The notes under the pieces were generated by a model, which saw nothing but the letters and a program-made list of their open reading frames with translations, made no database searches and was not told where the DNA came from. From Gentiana macrophylla (lineage: Eukaryota; Streptophyta; Magnoliopsida; Gentianales; Gentianaceae): DNA of 64,000 bases. Position numbers and translations under genes: made by a program. This document shows, piece after piece, positions 53,923 to 64,000 of this stretch (its first letter is position 1; each line of letters opens with the position of its first letter). The stretch is from contig CM047817.1 in NCBI GenBank assembly GCA_026214975.1, forward strand, positions 62,342,407 through 62,406,406. The letters run 5' to 3'.

Positions 53923-54738
53923 TGTCTTCTCAAGTAACAAATCTGCTGAATGAAAAATTGACCGGTAACAACTTTTACAAGTGGAAAATTAACATGAACG
54001 TTGCACTCTTCTTCGAAAACGTTAAGTTTTTCCTGTCTGAGGCTTGTCTGCCGACTCCTCCCATGAATGTGTTGCAAGCTATACACGATTACCATAAGTG
54101 ATGGGTAGAGGCGGACAATAAGGCTCGTGGCATCATGCTGGCCTCCATGTCGGAGATCATAAGGACCAAGCATGAGAACATGGAGAGTGTGCGAGAAATC
54201 ATGGACTCTCTTATTTTCATGTTTGGTGCCCCCATCTGATCAAGAAAGACATGAGGCTGTCAAGTTAGCCATAAATGCCAAAATAAGGAAAGGTCGGTCG
54301 GTAACTAGTCATGTGATGAACATGATTAACTATTTTGCTGTTGCTGAGACTCATGGCTTTAGGTTTGATGATGCTCAGGTGAGTATGATCTTAGAATCAC
54401 TTACACCTGAGTTCCTCCAGTTGAAGAGTAACTATGTCATGAACAAATTCAAATTTGATCTGACTCAGTTGATTAATAAACTGCAAGTGTTCAAAGCTAT
54501 CTTTTCTGGGAGAAGCCGAGAAGGGGAAGTAAAAGCCGAGGCCCACTTGGATGAAGCTAAGGCATCGAGCTTTGGAGTCAAGAATAAGCCTAAGAAAAAG
54601 CAGGAAAAACAGGCAAAACATGAAGAAAATCGTGCGAAGCCGATGAAGAAGAAGGCTAAAAAGGCAACTTCCAAGCCCAAGGGGAAATGTTTCCACTGCC
54701 GTGAGGTAGGACATTGGAGGCGCCATTGTCCAGCATAG
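53923..54738 (+). pseudogene. TE-K gag with intact zinc knuckle
   Basis: ATG at 53923 begins MSSQVTNLLNEKLTGNNFYK, a copia gag start. The frame stops at 54100, then continues GIMLASMSEIIRTKHENMES and, in a third frame, RHEAVKLAINAKIRKGRSV, QLKSNYVMNKFKFDLTQLI, a Lys-rich stretch and the zinc knuckle CFHCREVGHWRRHC (C-x2-C-x4-H-x4-C). The stop at 54738 replaces the link to protease. Confidence 0.8.
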
Positions 54739-55440
54739 CTCGAAGAGGCTAAGGAAGGGAAAGGCCTTGAGAATAAGGGCAAGGATAAGATAGGTGATTC
54801 TGAATTACTAGTCTTGGAATCCTACACAGTAGCTAAAAATGTATCAACTTGGATACTAGTTTCTGGAGCTACTAACCATGTTTGTTCTTCTTTGCAGATC
54901 CTTAGTTTGTATCAAGAGCTAGAGGAGGGCACGCTGACGATGAGAGTTGGCAACAATGCAGTGGTTTCAGCTAGAGCAGTGAGAGTAGTTAGTTTATGTT
55001 TTGGGAATAAATTCTTTGTCTTAAACCATGTTTATTTTGTTCTGAATTTCCATACAAATTTAGTTTCAGTTTCAATGTTGCAAGAACAATCGTATTCTCT
55101 TTCTTTTGATTATAATAAAATTGTCATTTCCAGAAATGTTCGTGATATTTGTTCTGCAATTTTGGAAAACGGATTGTATTTTATTAAACCGATAGAAACT
55201 CCACTGCTTAGCACTGAAATGTTTAAGATAGAACATAAAAAATCTGTTAAAAGACAGAAAGTTTCTCATAAAGATAAAACATACCTTTGGCATCTAAGAC
55301 TTGGTCATATTTCTTTGGAACGAATTAGACAACTGGCAAAGGGTGGCCCTTTGAGTGAGTTATCTATTGACACACTCCCAGTCTGTGAATCTTGCCTGGA
55401 GGGAAAAATGACTAAGCGACCCTTCTCATCAAAGGGAAAT
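54739..55440 (+). pseudogene. TE-K protease and pre-integrase
   Basis: STWILVSGATNHVCSS near 54847-54895 is the protease active site, but the catalytic Asp is Val (GTT). NKFFVLNHVYFVLNFHTNL follows. YLWHLRLGHISLERIRQLAK and VCESCLEGKMTKRPFSSKG are the pre-integrase domain. This segment is open from 54814 to 55779, which is long for the elements here. Confidence 0.85.
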
Positions 55441-56200
55441 AGAGCCAAAGAACCTTTGGAATTAGTGCATTCAGACATGCGTGGTCCGATGAATGTAGAG
55501 GCTGGAGGTGGTTTCGAGTATTTTATGACTTTCAATAATGATTACTCGAGATATGGATATGTTCATCTTTTGCATAGGATGTGCGAAGCTTTTAGTACGT
55601 TTAAGGAATTCCAGGCAGAAGCCGAAAGGAAACTGGGTAAATCATTGAAGTGCCTTCGTTCTGATCGAGGAGGTGAGTACATGGATACTGACTTCACTGA
55701 TTACCTCTTAGAACATGGGATCTGTTCCCAGTGTTCCTCACCCAGGACACCTCAGCAAAATGGAGTTGCTGAGCGGTGAAACAGAACCTTGATTGACATG
55801 GTCATGTCAATGATGAGCTACGCATCACTACCGATTTCCTTTTAGGGATATGCACTACAAACCGCGGTCCACATATTGAATATGGTTCCGTCAAAGTCTA
55901 TCGAAAAGACACCTCTAGAGTTATGGAATAGCATACGCCACTTCTACATATAAGGATGTCCTGCACATATGCTGGAAGACAAGGCTAGCAAATTGCAAGC
56001 ACGTATGAAAGTATGTCTATTTGTAGGGTATGCCAAAGGAATGAGAGGAGGTTTGTTTTATGATCCGGAAGATAACAATGTGATAGTTTCAACAAATGCC
56101 ACATTTCTTGAGGATCAGTATATGACAAACTTCAAGCCTCGAAGTAAAGTAGTACTCGATGAGTTACTTCCGACACAGTCAGACCACTGGTGACGCTCTT
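55441..56200 (+). pseudogene. TE-K integrase
   Basis: It reads LELVHSDMRGPMNVEAGGG (first Asp), FMTFNNDYSRYGYVHLLHRM, CLRSDRGGEYMDTDFTDYLL (second Asp) and TPQQNGVAER followed by TGA in place of an Arg codon, then NRTLIDMVMSMMSYASLP. The catalytic Glu is present, but the frame stops one residue after it. VCLFVGYAKGMRGGLFYDPE is the tail. Confidence 0.8.
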
Positions 56201-57222
56201 GCCACAAATAACACTGATAATGCCACAGTTGATCCAGAGAATCCTAGACCGCTCAGACGTACCGAAAGGGTGGTTCGGCCACCTATTCAGTATGGCATGC
56301 AGGAGAAGGCAAATATAGCCGTCTCTGCTGGAGTGAAAGAATACCCGCTGTCCTTTCAGAGGGCTATGGATGATTCTGATAAGGATAAATGGATTGACGC
56401 AATGAATCAAGAAATTGAGTCTATGTACTTTAACTCAGTCTAGAAACTTGTGGATTGCCCTAAGGGTGTACGGCCCATAGGTAGCAAATAGATCTACAAT
56501 AGAAAGATGGGCGTGGATTGGAAGGTTGAAACCTTCAAAGCTAGGCTAGTGGAAAAGGGTTACACCCAGAGAGAGGGAGTCGACTATGAGGAGACTTTCT
56601 CACCTGTGGCCCTGCTAAAGTCCATTCGTATTCTTCTTTCAATTGCTGCATGTTTAGATTATGAAATTTGGCTGATGGATGTTCAGACAAGTTTCTTGAA
56701 TGGCTATCTTGACGAGGAATTATATATGCAGCAACCATAAGGTTTCATTGAGAAAGGCCAAGAGCACAAAGTGTGCAAGTTGCTCAAATCCATTTATGGG
56801 TTGAAGCAAGCTTCTCGGTCTTGGAACCACAGATTTTATGAGACCATCAAGTCTTAATGTTCCGAACAGAATCCTGATGAGCCTTGTGTATACAAGCGTA
56901 TCATTAAGGACACGGTGGCATTCTTGGTGTTGTATGTTGATGACACCCTGCTAATTGGAAACAATAAGGGGATGTTGTCTGATGAAAAAAGTTGATTAGC
57001 CACACACTTCCAAATGAATGATTTTGGAGATGCAAGCTTTGTTTTAGGGATCCAGCTCATTCGGGATTGAAAGAACAAGATGTTGCCTTTGTCGCAGGCA
57101 TCTTACATTGATAAGATGATGCTGCGTTATAGTATGCAGAATGCAAAGAAGGGTTTCCTACCAATCATGGCATAGCTCTCTCTAAGAAACAATGTCCTTA
57201 AACTCTTGAGGAAGAATAGAGC
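56201..57222 (+). pseudogene. TE-K reverse transcriptase
   Basis: It reads [80 protein letters not shown] and LYVDDTLLIG with YVDD at 56932-56943, then FQMNDFGDASFVLGIQLI. There are at least six stops. Confidence 0.8.
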
Positions 57223-57990
57223 ATGGGACGTATTCCTTATGCGTCTGCAGTTGGAAGTCTGATGTATGCAATGTTGTGTACTAGACCAAACATCAGCTAT
57301 GGCATGAGATTGGCCAGTCGTTTTCAGTCAAATCCAGGCATGGAGCACTGGACAACAGTAAAGAATCTCCTAAAGTATCTTAAAAGAACGAGGAATTATA
57401 TGCTTGTGTATTCAGGTGCAGACTTGAATATCGTAGGCTACACTGATTCTGACTTTAAGTCAGATAAGGATGATCGTAAGTCGATCTTAGGCTCAGTGTT
57501 TACTCTTGAAGGTGGAGCCGTAGTCTGGAGAATCGTAAAGCAACCCATCATTTCTGATTCAACTATGGAAGCCGTGTACATAGCAGCCACTGAGGCAGCT
57601 AAGGAGGCGGTATGGCTCAAGAAGTTTCTTCATGATTTGGAAGTAATTATGAATATAAACGAACCAATACCACTTTCTTATGACAACAATGGAGCGGTGT
57701 CGAATTCATGCCTCATGATCAGAGAGGTCAAAGCGTATAGAGATGAAGTACCACCTGATTAGAGAGATAGTGCACAGGGGTGACATTTCGGTCCTAAAGA
57801 TCGCCTCGGCCGAAAACCTAGCTGATCCGTTTACCAGGACGCTGGCATCTAATGTCTTTGACAAGCACTTGGAGGGTATGGGAATGAGAGACATGTCTCA
57901 TCTACCTTATAGCAAGTGGGAGAAACATGATAGTAGATATAGAATAAGGGTGTGCTCTAAAAACAATTGTTGCTTGTCATTACGGGCAAG
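57223..57990 (+). pseudogene. TE-K RNase H
   Basis: It reads RIPYASAVGSLMYAMLCTRP, IVGYTDSDFKSDKDDRKSIL, DSTMEAVYIAATEAAKEAVW (the usual MEAEYIAA Glu is Val), SYDNNGAVSNS and, in a new frame, HLIREIVHRGDISVLKIASA with ENLADPFTRTLASNVFDKHL. Position and order are standard for copia pol. Confidence 0.8.
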
Positions 57991-57998
57991 TAGGAGAT

Positions 57999-59708
57999 TG
58001 TTAGGTGTAGTTCCCGAAAGATGATTTTGTAATTGTTTTATATTTAATAAATGACAGAATTAATTTCATCTTATTATTAATTTCAACAAACTTAGTGTGT
58101 GTCACACATGAGGATTAAGTTTATGGTGATACACTTGAACTATTAGTCCATGGTGAACTTAATCTAAGTATAGGGTCTATTGATTGAACCACCATTAATG
58201 AGCCCAGAACACTTTATGGTGTGACCGTCTTATCCGGACCGTCGACATTGGTTGTCTAAGTGGGGCATTTATATATGATGAGAGTCATATAGGACTGGAC
58301 CGATTTGATCTGTATTTCTCATATAATTCCGTGGCTGAGAAACCTCATTAAATCACAAGATGATCATGTATGGATTAACCTTAATCCTAAAGTGATTGTA
58401 TACTCCTACTTGTCTCAAGATAGGGTTTGATGTGTTCGTTAAGGATTGCTAAGAGGTGCGGTCCGAATCACTTTCACGTTGGCACTATTCTGGAAGGAGT
58501 GAAAAGTGTGTGTGTCGCAGATATGGAATCCATTCCTTCCTGCGGGAAGTAGAAAGACAATCCCCTTATTTGTTGATCCTAGAAACTGATCGATTGGTCG
58601 AGTTCATATTGGTTATGAACTAATTGATCACTAGTGGGTAGATGGTAAATAAGGATAAGATGTATTGAAGAATGTTTACGGAAATAATCCCGCTTTGTTA
58701 CGGATAGTCTATGAAGGGTTAGTCTATATGTAATGATTATATCAATGGAAACTTATTGACTCGACTTTCTGAGAATAAGTTAAATCTATAATCGATAGAG
58801 TTCAGTTTCGGATTTATGGTGGCGTGATTCCGGAATTAATAAGTTGAGTAGAAATATTTTGTTCAATGAAAGTTTTTTTCAATTTATTGTAGCTACTGGT
58901 TATAGGTCTATGGTCCCCGGGTTGGCTCCTAACACGCGAGTGAAGTTTCGTTTTGTGGAACCTCGAGAATCAATTAAATAGTTGTTCTATTTAATGAATA
59001 TGCGAATATTATTTATTTGGTAAATAATATGTAAAATATAAAAGACATTTTCTATAATACTAATGGAAAAAATGGCGCAACATGTTGAGGAAATTACGAA
59101 AATAAATTTTTCTATATTATGTCACATGTGTAATTAATTAATTATTTATTTGTTGAATAATTAATGGAAAAATAAGAGATTGATTTTATAATCATTATCT
59201 CATTTATGGAGATTATCTCTTAATTTATAGCAAATATCTTTTCCTTACGGAAAAGGGTAATTGTATTGTGAAAAGGATAACTCTCTCTTGACTAGTTAAT
59301 TTCCTATATAAAGAGAGTTCTTCCAATACAATGACACACTACAATTTGCGCCCTTTTATTAAAAAGAAAAGAAAAGTAATTTTCTTGTTCTAGACATTAG
59401 GAGAAGAAAAACCTAGGGTTTTTTCTTGAGCATATTCAAGGAGGTTTTACTACGATGATCGACGTCCACCAGTCGTCGCTTGGAGATACAATCCGGAAGA
59501 CTGCGGCTTCTCTTTTGTCGATTGCGGCTCCTTCTTCTGTGGAGTAAATCTTCAACTTTCTTGTAGTTAATTAATTTAGTATGTGAACTAAATCGTGGTA
59601 AAATCACATGCAAATTTAATTCGTAGCTTCCGTTGTGCATGATCAAGCGTCTCGATCGGTGATGTGAATCAGATCTGACGATCCAATTATGGATCTGATC
59701 CGGATTCG
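57999..59708 (+). repeat. TE-K 3' LTR, end unclear
   Basis: It starts TGTTAGGTGTAGTTCCC after GCAAGTAGGAGAT. It carries CTATATAAAGAGAG at 59305-59318. It matches the solo LTR 24753-26573 along most of its length, including GGTCTATGGTCCCCGG and ...GCTTCCGTTG near 59627-59636. The expected CTAACA end is absent and the sequence passes into TE-H around 59690-59708. Confidence 0.8.
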
Positions 59709-60989
59709 GGTTTCTGTATATCCAGCAGGCCTTCCACAAATTTGTTCTTTGCTAGCTTGTTGATAGTCTTGAAATTCAGATGAGTCAGCCTTCTGTGCCA
59801 AATCCAGCTAGGTGATTGTTTGTTCTTGACAAGCAAACATGTTCTGCTTTTTCTATCTTCCAGTCTACCACATACATGTTGCCTTCTCTTTTTCCTGCAA
59901 GTACAACTGTGCTGATTTAATTGATAATCACTTTTCATCCTTCTTTGTTGAAGTGCACATTTTAGCCTTTGTCACAGAATTAACTAATGCTTAGAAGATT
60001 GAAATTCAATCCCTTGACATATGCCACATTCTGAATCTTCAAGTTGTCTTTTTCAATGTGCCTTCCCCCTTAATCTTGCTGGGGTTTTCTTTGCCTCCAA
60101 AGGTAACTTTGGGTCCATCAAAAGATTTGAATTCCGTCAGCCATGCCTTATTGCCTGTCATATGTCAGGAACATACATTGCCTATGCACCAGACATCCTA
60201 CACAACAAATTAAGCAAGTTTAGGTGTACCCAACACTGTTTGGGTCCATACCTATTAGCATTCATGCCTCCTACCCAAGTGTTTATCCAAAAGATTTTCT
60301 TCTTGGATGGTTGAAATCATCAACCTCATATGTATAAGGCATGGCAGAATAGTTTCGAATAGATTTAATAAAGTATTTTGATACATTTCTCTATCTTTTG
60401 GTGCTTTAGCATCCTGTTTCACTTTCCAAACCACAGTAGATGACCTGTTTTCATGTTGCCTTTTGTATCTAGGACCATGCCTTTTCTGGCTTTTCCCAAA
60501 CACATTTGGACTTGTATGAAATGTTTTTCTCTTGTGTTTTGGAGGTGGAACATTCCAATCATCGTCTGAATGGTAAAGTCTGCCCTTACCTCTCAGTATA
60601 CATTTGCCCTTAGTAGGCTGGTAAGATGATTTACTATGCTATTTCACTGCACTGGATTTTGACTTTACTGGTGTAGGATGAGTAGTTGAAACTATGGTCT
60701 GTCTTTTTCTGAATTTAGGTCCAGTTTTGGTCCTTAGTTTAGATTTATGTTGTCCATTCTTTCCTTTCTCATTTTGACTATTGTAGCGAAGACCAGATCT
60801 GGATCCAAACCTTTTTGGAGGTTTGTAAGCTGGTGCATTAGGTAGTGAAATGGTGGTCTCAGTTGGTAAGGGAGTTTCCTTAGCTGGTCTGTTAGCTCCA
60901 GATGAGTGATCATCTAATGCTTGTTGATATGCTAAGTGTTCTTCCTTACTAGATGATTTAGCTTTCAGCTTATCAAGTTCTTTCTTTAA
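59709..60989 (-). pseudogene. TE-H pre-integrase, protease and gag C-terminus
   Basis: The minus strand reads HVCGRLEDRKSRTCLLVKNK and SWIWHRRLTHLNFKTINKLA, then FVEGLLDIQK at the junction (pre-integrase). Upstream are LKIQNVAYVKGLNFNLL and HMTGNKAWLTEFKSFDGPKV, the text after the protease site, where the DSG motif has decayed. 60255-60503 is gag tail with RHGPRYKRQHENRSSTVVW. It is broken by frameshifts. Confidence 0.75.
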
Positions 60990-61725
60990 TCATTTATTTT
61001 CCACATTTAAAGCCTTGCATTCTTGTTCCAGAATCTCATGAGCTGTTTGAATTTCTTCAAATCTACTCCTGAGATTTTGAATTAGATTTTCAGAATCTTG
61101 TGGGAAGATAGAAGATTGTACAGTGTCAGATGTAGATGTATTTGAGGAATATGAACTAGATAGTACCTCTGTTTCTTCAATTTCCTTAGCCATTAGACAT
61201 AAACACGCTATGTCATTGTCTGAGCTGGTGCCTTCACCGTCATCTGAGTCATTATCAGATGATTCTTCATCACTTTCACAGCTGGTTTCAGCTTTTAATG
61301 CTTTCTTGCTCTTCCTTTTGTCTGATGACTTGTATTTCCTCTTTTCTTCATCTTTGTCTTTTTCTTCTGGACAATCAGCTTTGAAGTGTCCTTTCTTTTT
61401 ACAGTTGAAGCATCTGTATTCATCATCTTTTTTCTTCATGTCTTTGCTTGAATTTGAAATTTTTATTTGACGAAGAACTTCCTTTACCATGTCTCTGATT
61501 GAATCTGTCAAACCTTTTGATCAACAATGCCACTTGCTCTTTCAGTTCATTGAGTCTCTTTGCTGGTTGACTCTACTGATATGCTCTGCAAGGGTGCTAC
61601 CAGTGCACTGGCCTTTTTTTTTGCTCTGTTGGTGCACCTTCCTTATTGTTCAACTTGAATTCTTGAGCTTTCAGTTGTGACATTAAGGTTAGTGTGTCAG
61701 TATTGGCCAGATCCAACGTGCCTTT
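60990..61725 (-). pseudogene. TE-H gag, C-terminal half with zinc knuckle
   Basis: An open minus-strand frame 61511-60990 carries CFNCKKKGHFKADC (C-x2-C-x4-H-x4-C, intact) followed by a charged stretch, SCESDEESSDNDSDDGEGTS and a coiled-coil-like end (RSRFEEIQTAHEILEQECKA). Before it, 61690-61512 reads MSQLKAQEFKLNNKEGAPTE. Gag begins abruptly at about 61725 with LKGTLDLANTDTLT next to LTR sequence, so its N-terminal part is deleted. Confidence 0.8.
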
Positions 61726-62482
61726 AAGCACTTTGATTTTTCTGCATGTGTTATCTCTTTGTTTTTCTGTCAATACCTTCTATTTATAGCCTTGATTTCC
61801 TTTGATTCAAAATTCATCTTTTGGCTATTTAATTCTCAGAATCATCCTTGATTCTGGCTTGATTTAATCTTCCTTGATTTTGGTGATCCGGATTTTCTTC
61901 AAACGGTCATCATAAAATCCGTCCTTGATTGATTCTGCATTAATTGCTTGATCTTAGATTTAATTATATTGCAGATATCCTAAGTATCAGATTTGACTTA
62001 CTTGGCTGTTCTGATCATTACTTCACCATTGAGAAACTCTTCACCGTCATTCCTTTTGTCAGCCGGTAGAACTTTCTCTTAGCCGGTTTGCTGTTTTTCC
62101 TTCTTCATTGATTCCTGATGTCCAATGTATATTTGTACTTCACTGATCCTTGATTTGTGAGATCAGTGTACACCATATTAAAAGAATAGATTCCATCACT
62201 TGTAAAAGGTCTTAGACTTACCCAAGGTCATCACAGACTTCCCTGGTTGTAAATCATTCCATAGGTCTTCACTTCACTGAATTGGTTCCTTGGCTGTCTT
62301 CACTGAGCTGCTCCAAAGTTTTTACTGAGCCGCCCTACCGGTCTATTATAGTGCTCATCTGACTGAACTTATACAACATGCCAGACTTCTAAGTAAAGCC
62401 TATACAAACATTACTGCTCTTTTAGGCTTATTTCAGGCTTGCTATAACAGCTAGTATGACCATCATCAATACAATAAAATGT
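61726..62482 (-). repeat. TE-H 5' LTR fragment
   Basis: It matches 23744-24502 of the 3' LTR nearly base for base (AGCACTTTGATTTTTCTGC to AATAAAATGT). The inner half of the LTR and the last 8 bases are missing. Confidence 0.85.
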
Positions 62483-63360
62483 CAGACTCGAGGCTGAGGC
62501 TCAAAAGAAGGTGAGATTACTTTTATTAATTTGGATTATTTCCGTTAATTAAACCAAGGAAAAAATAAATGAGTAAGTAAGAATTTATTTAGTCTTTGGT
62601 TCTGATTTTTTCAGTTCACTTTCCAGCTTTCTCGATTGTTGAGATTCCATATGCTATTCAATAGTTCTTTTCATGTTTATTTTGCAACTTGTATCACTAT
62701 TGGATAAAATAGTTGCATTAGATAGATATAGAAAAAGCTTTGGTCTGGGAAGTTCTTATGAAATTAACCTAAGAAGATTATGAAGAAGAGGAGGTTGTCT
62801 GACAAAGAAGTTGAAATTGTCTTTGAATGACATCTGAAATTGTATTGAATATTCAGGATTCTGGGATACAAATGGACAAGTCAAACAACTTAGAAACATT
62901 TAAGTATCATAGAATATGGATATAATATTTACCGAAGCAGGTAATCTTATTGGTACCAATAGTTCCATGAATATGAGATGTGGCTTTCCTGGACAATAGA
63001 ATTATTTTGCGTTTAACAAGCTAACTAGCACACAAATCCAACAAGTAAAAAGTCTTGATGGTTTATGTAGATTGGGTTGGCTTCCCAGTTGTAAGATTAG
63101 GGTCATTATGCATCAAATTGATGTGATATTGATGATGATTAATGGAGTAGAGCTCTTAGAATTGAAATGAACCTGAATTTGATTAAACGAGCTAGAGATG
63201 TTAACGAGCTGAACTGACAAAATAGGATGAGCTCAATGCTATTACATGAACAAGAAATCATCTTCTAAAGCTAAGTACTCACTATTAATCTATCTTTGTT
63301 TTCTTGTTATCATTCAAGCATGCTTATATGATTGATAAACAAATAAAGCTGAGCTGAAAA
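62483..63360. other. Unassigned sequence, possible small exon at its start
   Basis: No long frame. 62485-62509 reads like RLEAEAQKK after a GTCAG and before GTGAG, an exon-like arrangement too short to assign. The rest is AT-rich with no recognised features. Confidence 0.4.
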
Positions 63361-64000
63361 TTGATGAACTAAGATGCTTTGTGATTGAGCTGAATTGTGA
63401 GTTTATACGCCTGATTTTAATGCTATATATTGAGATAATTGACTGAATTTGTGACATATGTATGCCTTGAAGTACTCCCTTGAATTGAGCCTTAAATGAG
63501 CCAAATATTGAGCTATTTTAAGGCTGTTCTTAAGTCGGTCTTCGGATGATGTACCTAAATGGTGTAATGCATTAAGTGTGTTGTTCACTTGGTTCATATC
63601 ATTAAGCTTTGTAATACAATAGTTTTAGGGGTGTTACTTTTATTGATACTGTGTTACTGATAGTGTGTTACTGTTATTGTGTTACTGATACTGAGTTACT
63701 GATACTGTAGGCTCATGCCCTCATTTTTAATACAAAATGTTGTTCAATGTGGAAGCAATTGAAGTGAATGGAGAAAATGCTGTTCAATATGGATGCAATT
63801 GAAGTGAATGGAGAAAATGTAGCTCCATTGTCTGAGTTTATGAAGAAAGGCAACAAGTTCAATGGACTTTTGCAAATTTCCTAGCCAGTTGCTATATAAG
63901 GATGGGCAGTGTGTTCCCCATTAGAGCTTCCGTTTTGAGGGAGTGAAAAGAGCTTGGAGAATGATGTACTTGATGTTGTTGCAGCTAATAGACTTTTTCT
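63361..64000 (+). repeat. Promoter-like dispersed repeat, copy 2 (runs off window)
   Basis: It matches 50344-50994 in the same orientation, including the 42-45 bp tandem duplication and the CTATATAAGGATGGG TATA region (about 63893-63907). It is cut by the window end. The left boundary is shared with copy 1 (TTGATGAACTAAGATGCTTT). Confidence 0.7.

Larger units (their letters stand above)
53923..59708 (+). mobile_element. TE-K: + strand copia element, 5' LTR missing
   Basis: gag, protease, integrase, RT and RNase H follow in copia order, then an LTR starting TGTTAGGTGT at 57999. The LTR matches the solo LTR at 24753-26573. The 3' end fades into TE-H near 59700 without a clear CA end. Many stops, and a protease active site changed from Asp to Val, show that the copy is dead. 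Confidence 0.85.
21397..62482 (-). mobile_element. TE-H: SIRE-like copia element forming the shell of a 41-kb nest
   Basis: Pieces in minus-strand order: LTR fragment (61726-62482), gag with zinc knuckle and protease (59709-61725), a gap filled by about 30 kb of other elements, RT end and RNase H (28985-29754), extra ORF (24530-28344, split by a solo LTR), polypurine tract and 3' LTR (21397-24510, split by an inverted-repeat element). The LTR fragments at both ends are the same sequence family, and gag/RNase H text matches TE-I family members. Missing are the gag N-terminus, the integrase core and the first half of RT. It is inferred to be one element opened by later insertions and deletions. 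Confidence 0.7.

Overview
This window is plant nuclear DNA, almost certainly from a eudicot. It is AT-rich, the one host gene recognised has GT-AG introns, and most of the rest is nested, decaying Ty1/copia LTR retrotransposons, small inverted-repeat DNA elements and microsatellites. No bacterial, organellar or viral genome features, rRNA, tRNA or CRISPR were seen. Species cannot be named from the sequence.

Host gene. A ULP2-type SUMO protease gene lies on the + strand. Five exons (3836-4796) encode most of the cysteine protease fold, with the catalytic His, Asp, Gln and Cys all present. Two more exons (17362-18597) encode the conserved WFPPAEAS block and an acidic, serine-rich tail. All seven exons join in one uninterrupted frame and every boundary keeps GT-AG and phase. 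The 12.6-kb intron between the blocks (4797-17361) is filled with at least seven retroelement pieces and a hAT-like MITE. The N-terminal exons are not seen and probably lie left of the window, beyond a minus-strand copia element (TE-A, 1-2725).

Left part, 1-18.6 kb: TE-A (minus, cut by the window edge); the ULP2 exons; and inside the intron TE-B (gag fragment), a GC-rich MITE, TE-C (minus, internally deleted), TE-D (fragment), TE-E (complete + copia, 10396-15472), TE-F (deletion derivative) and TE-G (RNase H remnant). Between 18.6 and 21.4 kb lie the gene's 3' flank and a 1.29-kb hAT-type element with an 8-bp target duplication, itself carrying a second MITE.

Right part, 21.4-62.5 kb: one large nest. 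Its outer shell is TE-H, a minus-strand SIRE-like copia element with an extra ORF after pol. Its 3' LTR is split by a GC-rich inverted-repeat element that carries a ~258-bp-arm hairpin. Its extra ORF is split by a 1.8-kb solo LTR with a perfect TSD. Its pol is broken at 29754 and resumes at 59709. Inside lie TE-J (+ copia), whose 5' LTR is split by TE-I (a complete 11.4-kb SIRE-like element with perfect TSD and its own extra ORF); two solo LTRs of another family; a GGAATG-rich repeat seen twice in the window; a 650-bp promoter-like direct repeat seen twice; and TE-K (+ copia of the solo-LTR family).

All the retroelement genes carry stops, frameshifts or lost catalytic residues, so I regard them as non-autonomous. 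Some frameshifts may be sequencing artefacts, because differences between LTR pairs recur at CGA versus CTGA/CAG sites. The most interesting items are the ULP2 gene with its retroelement-packed intron, the uncharacterised extra ORFs of the SIRE-like elements, and the long hairpin.
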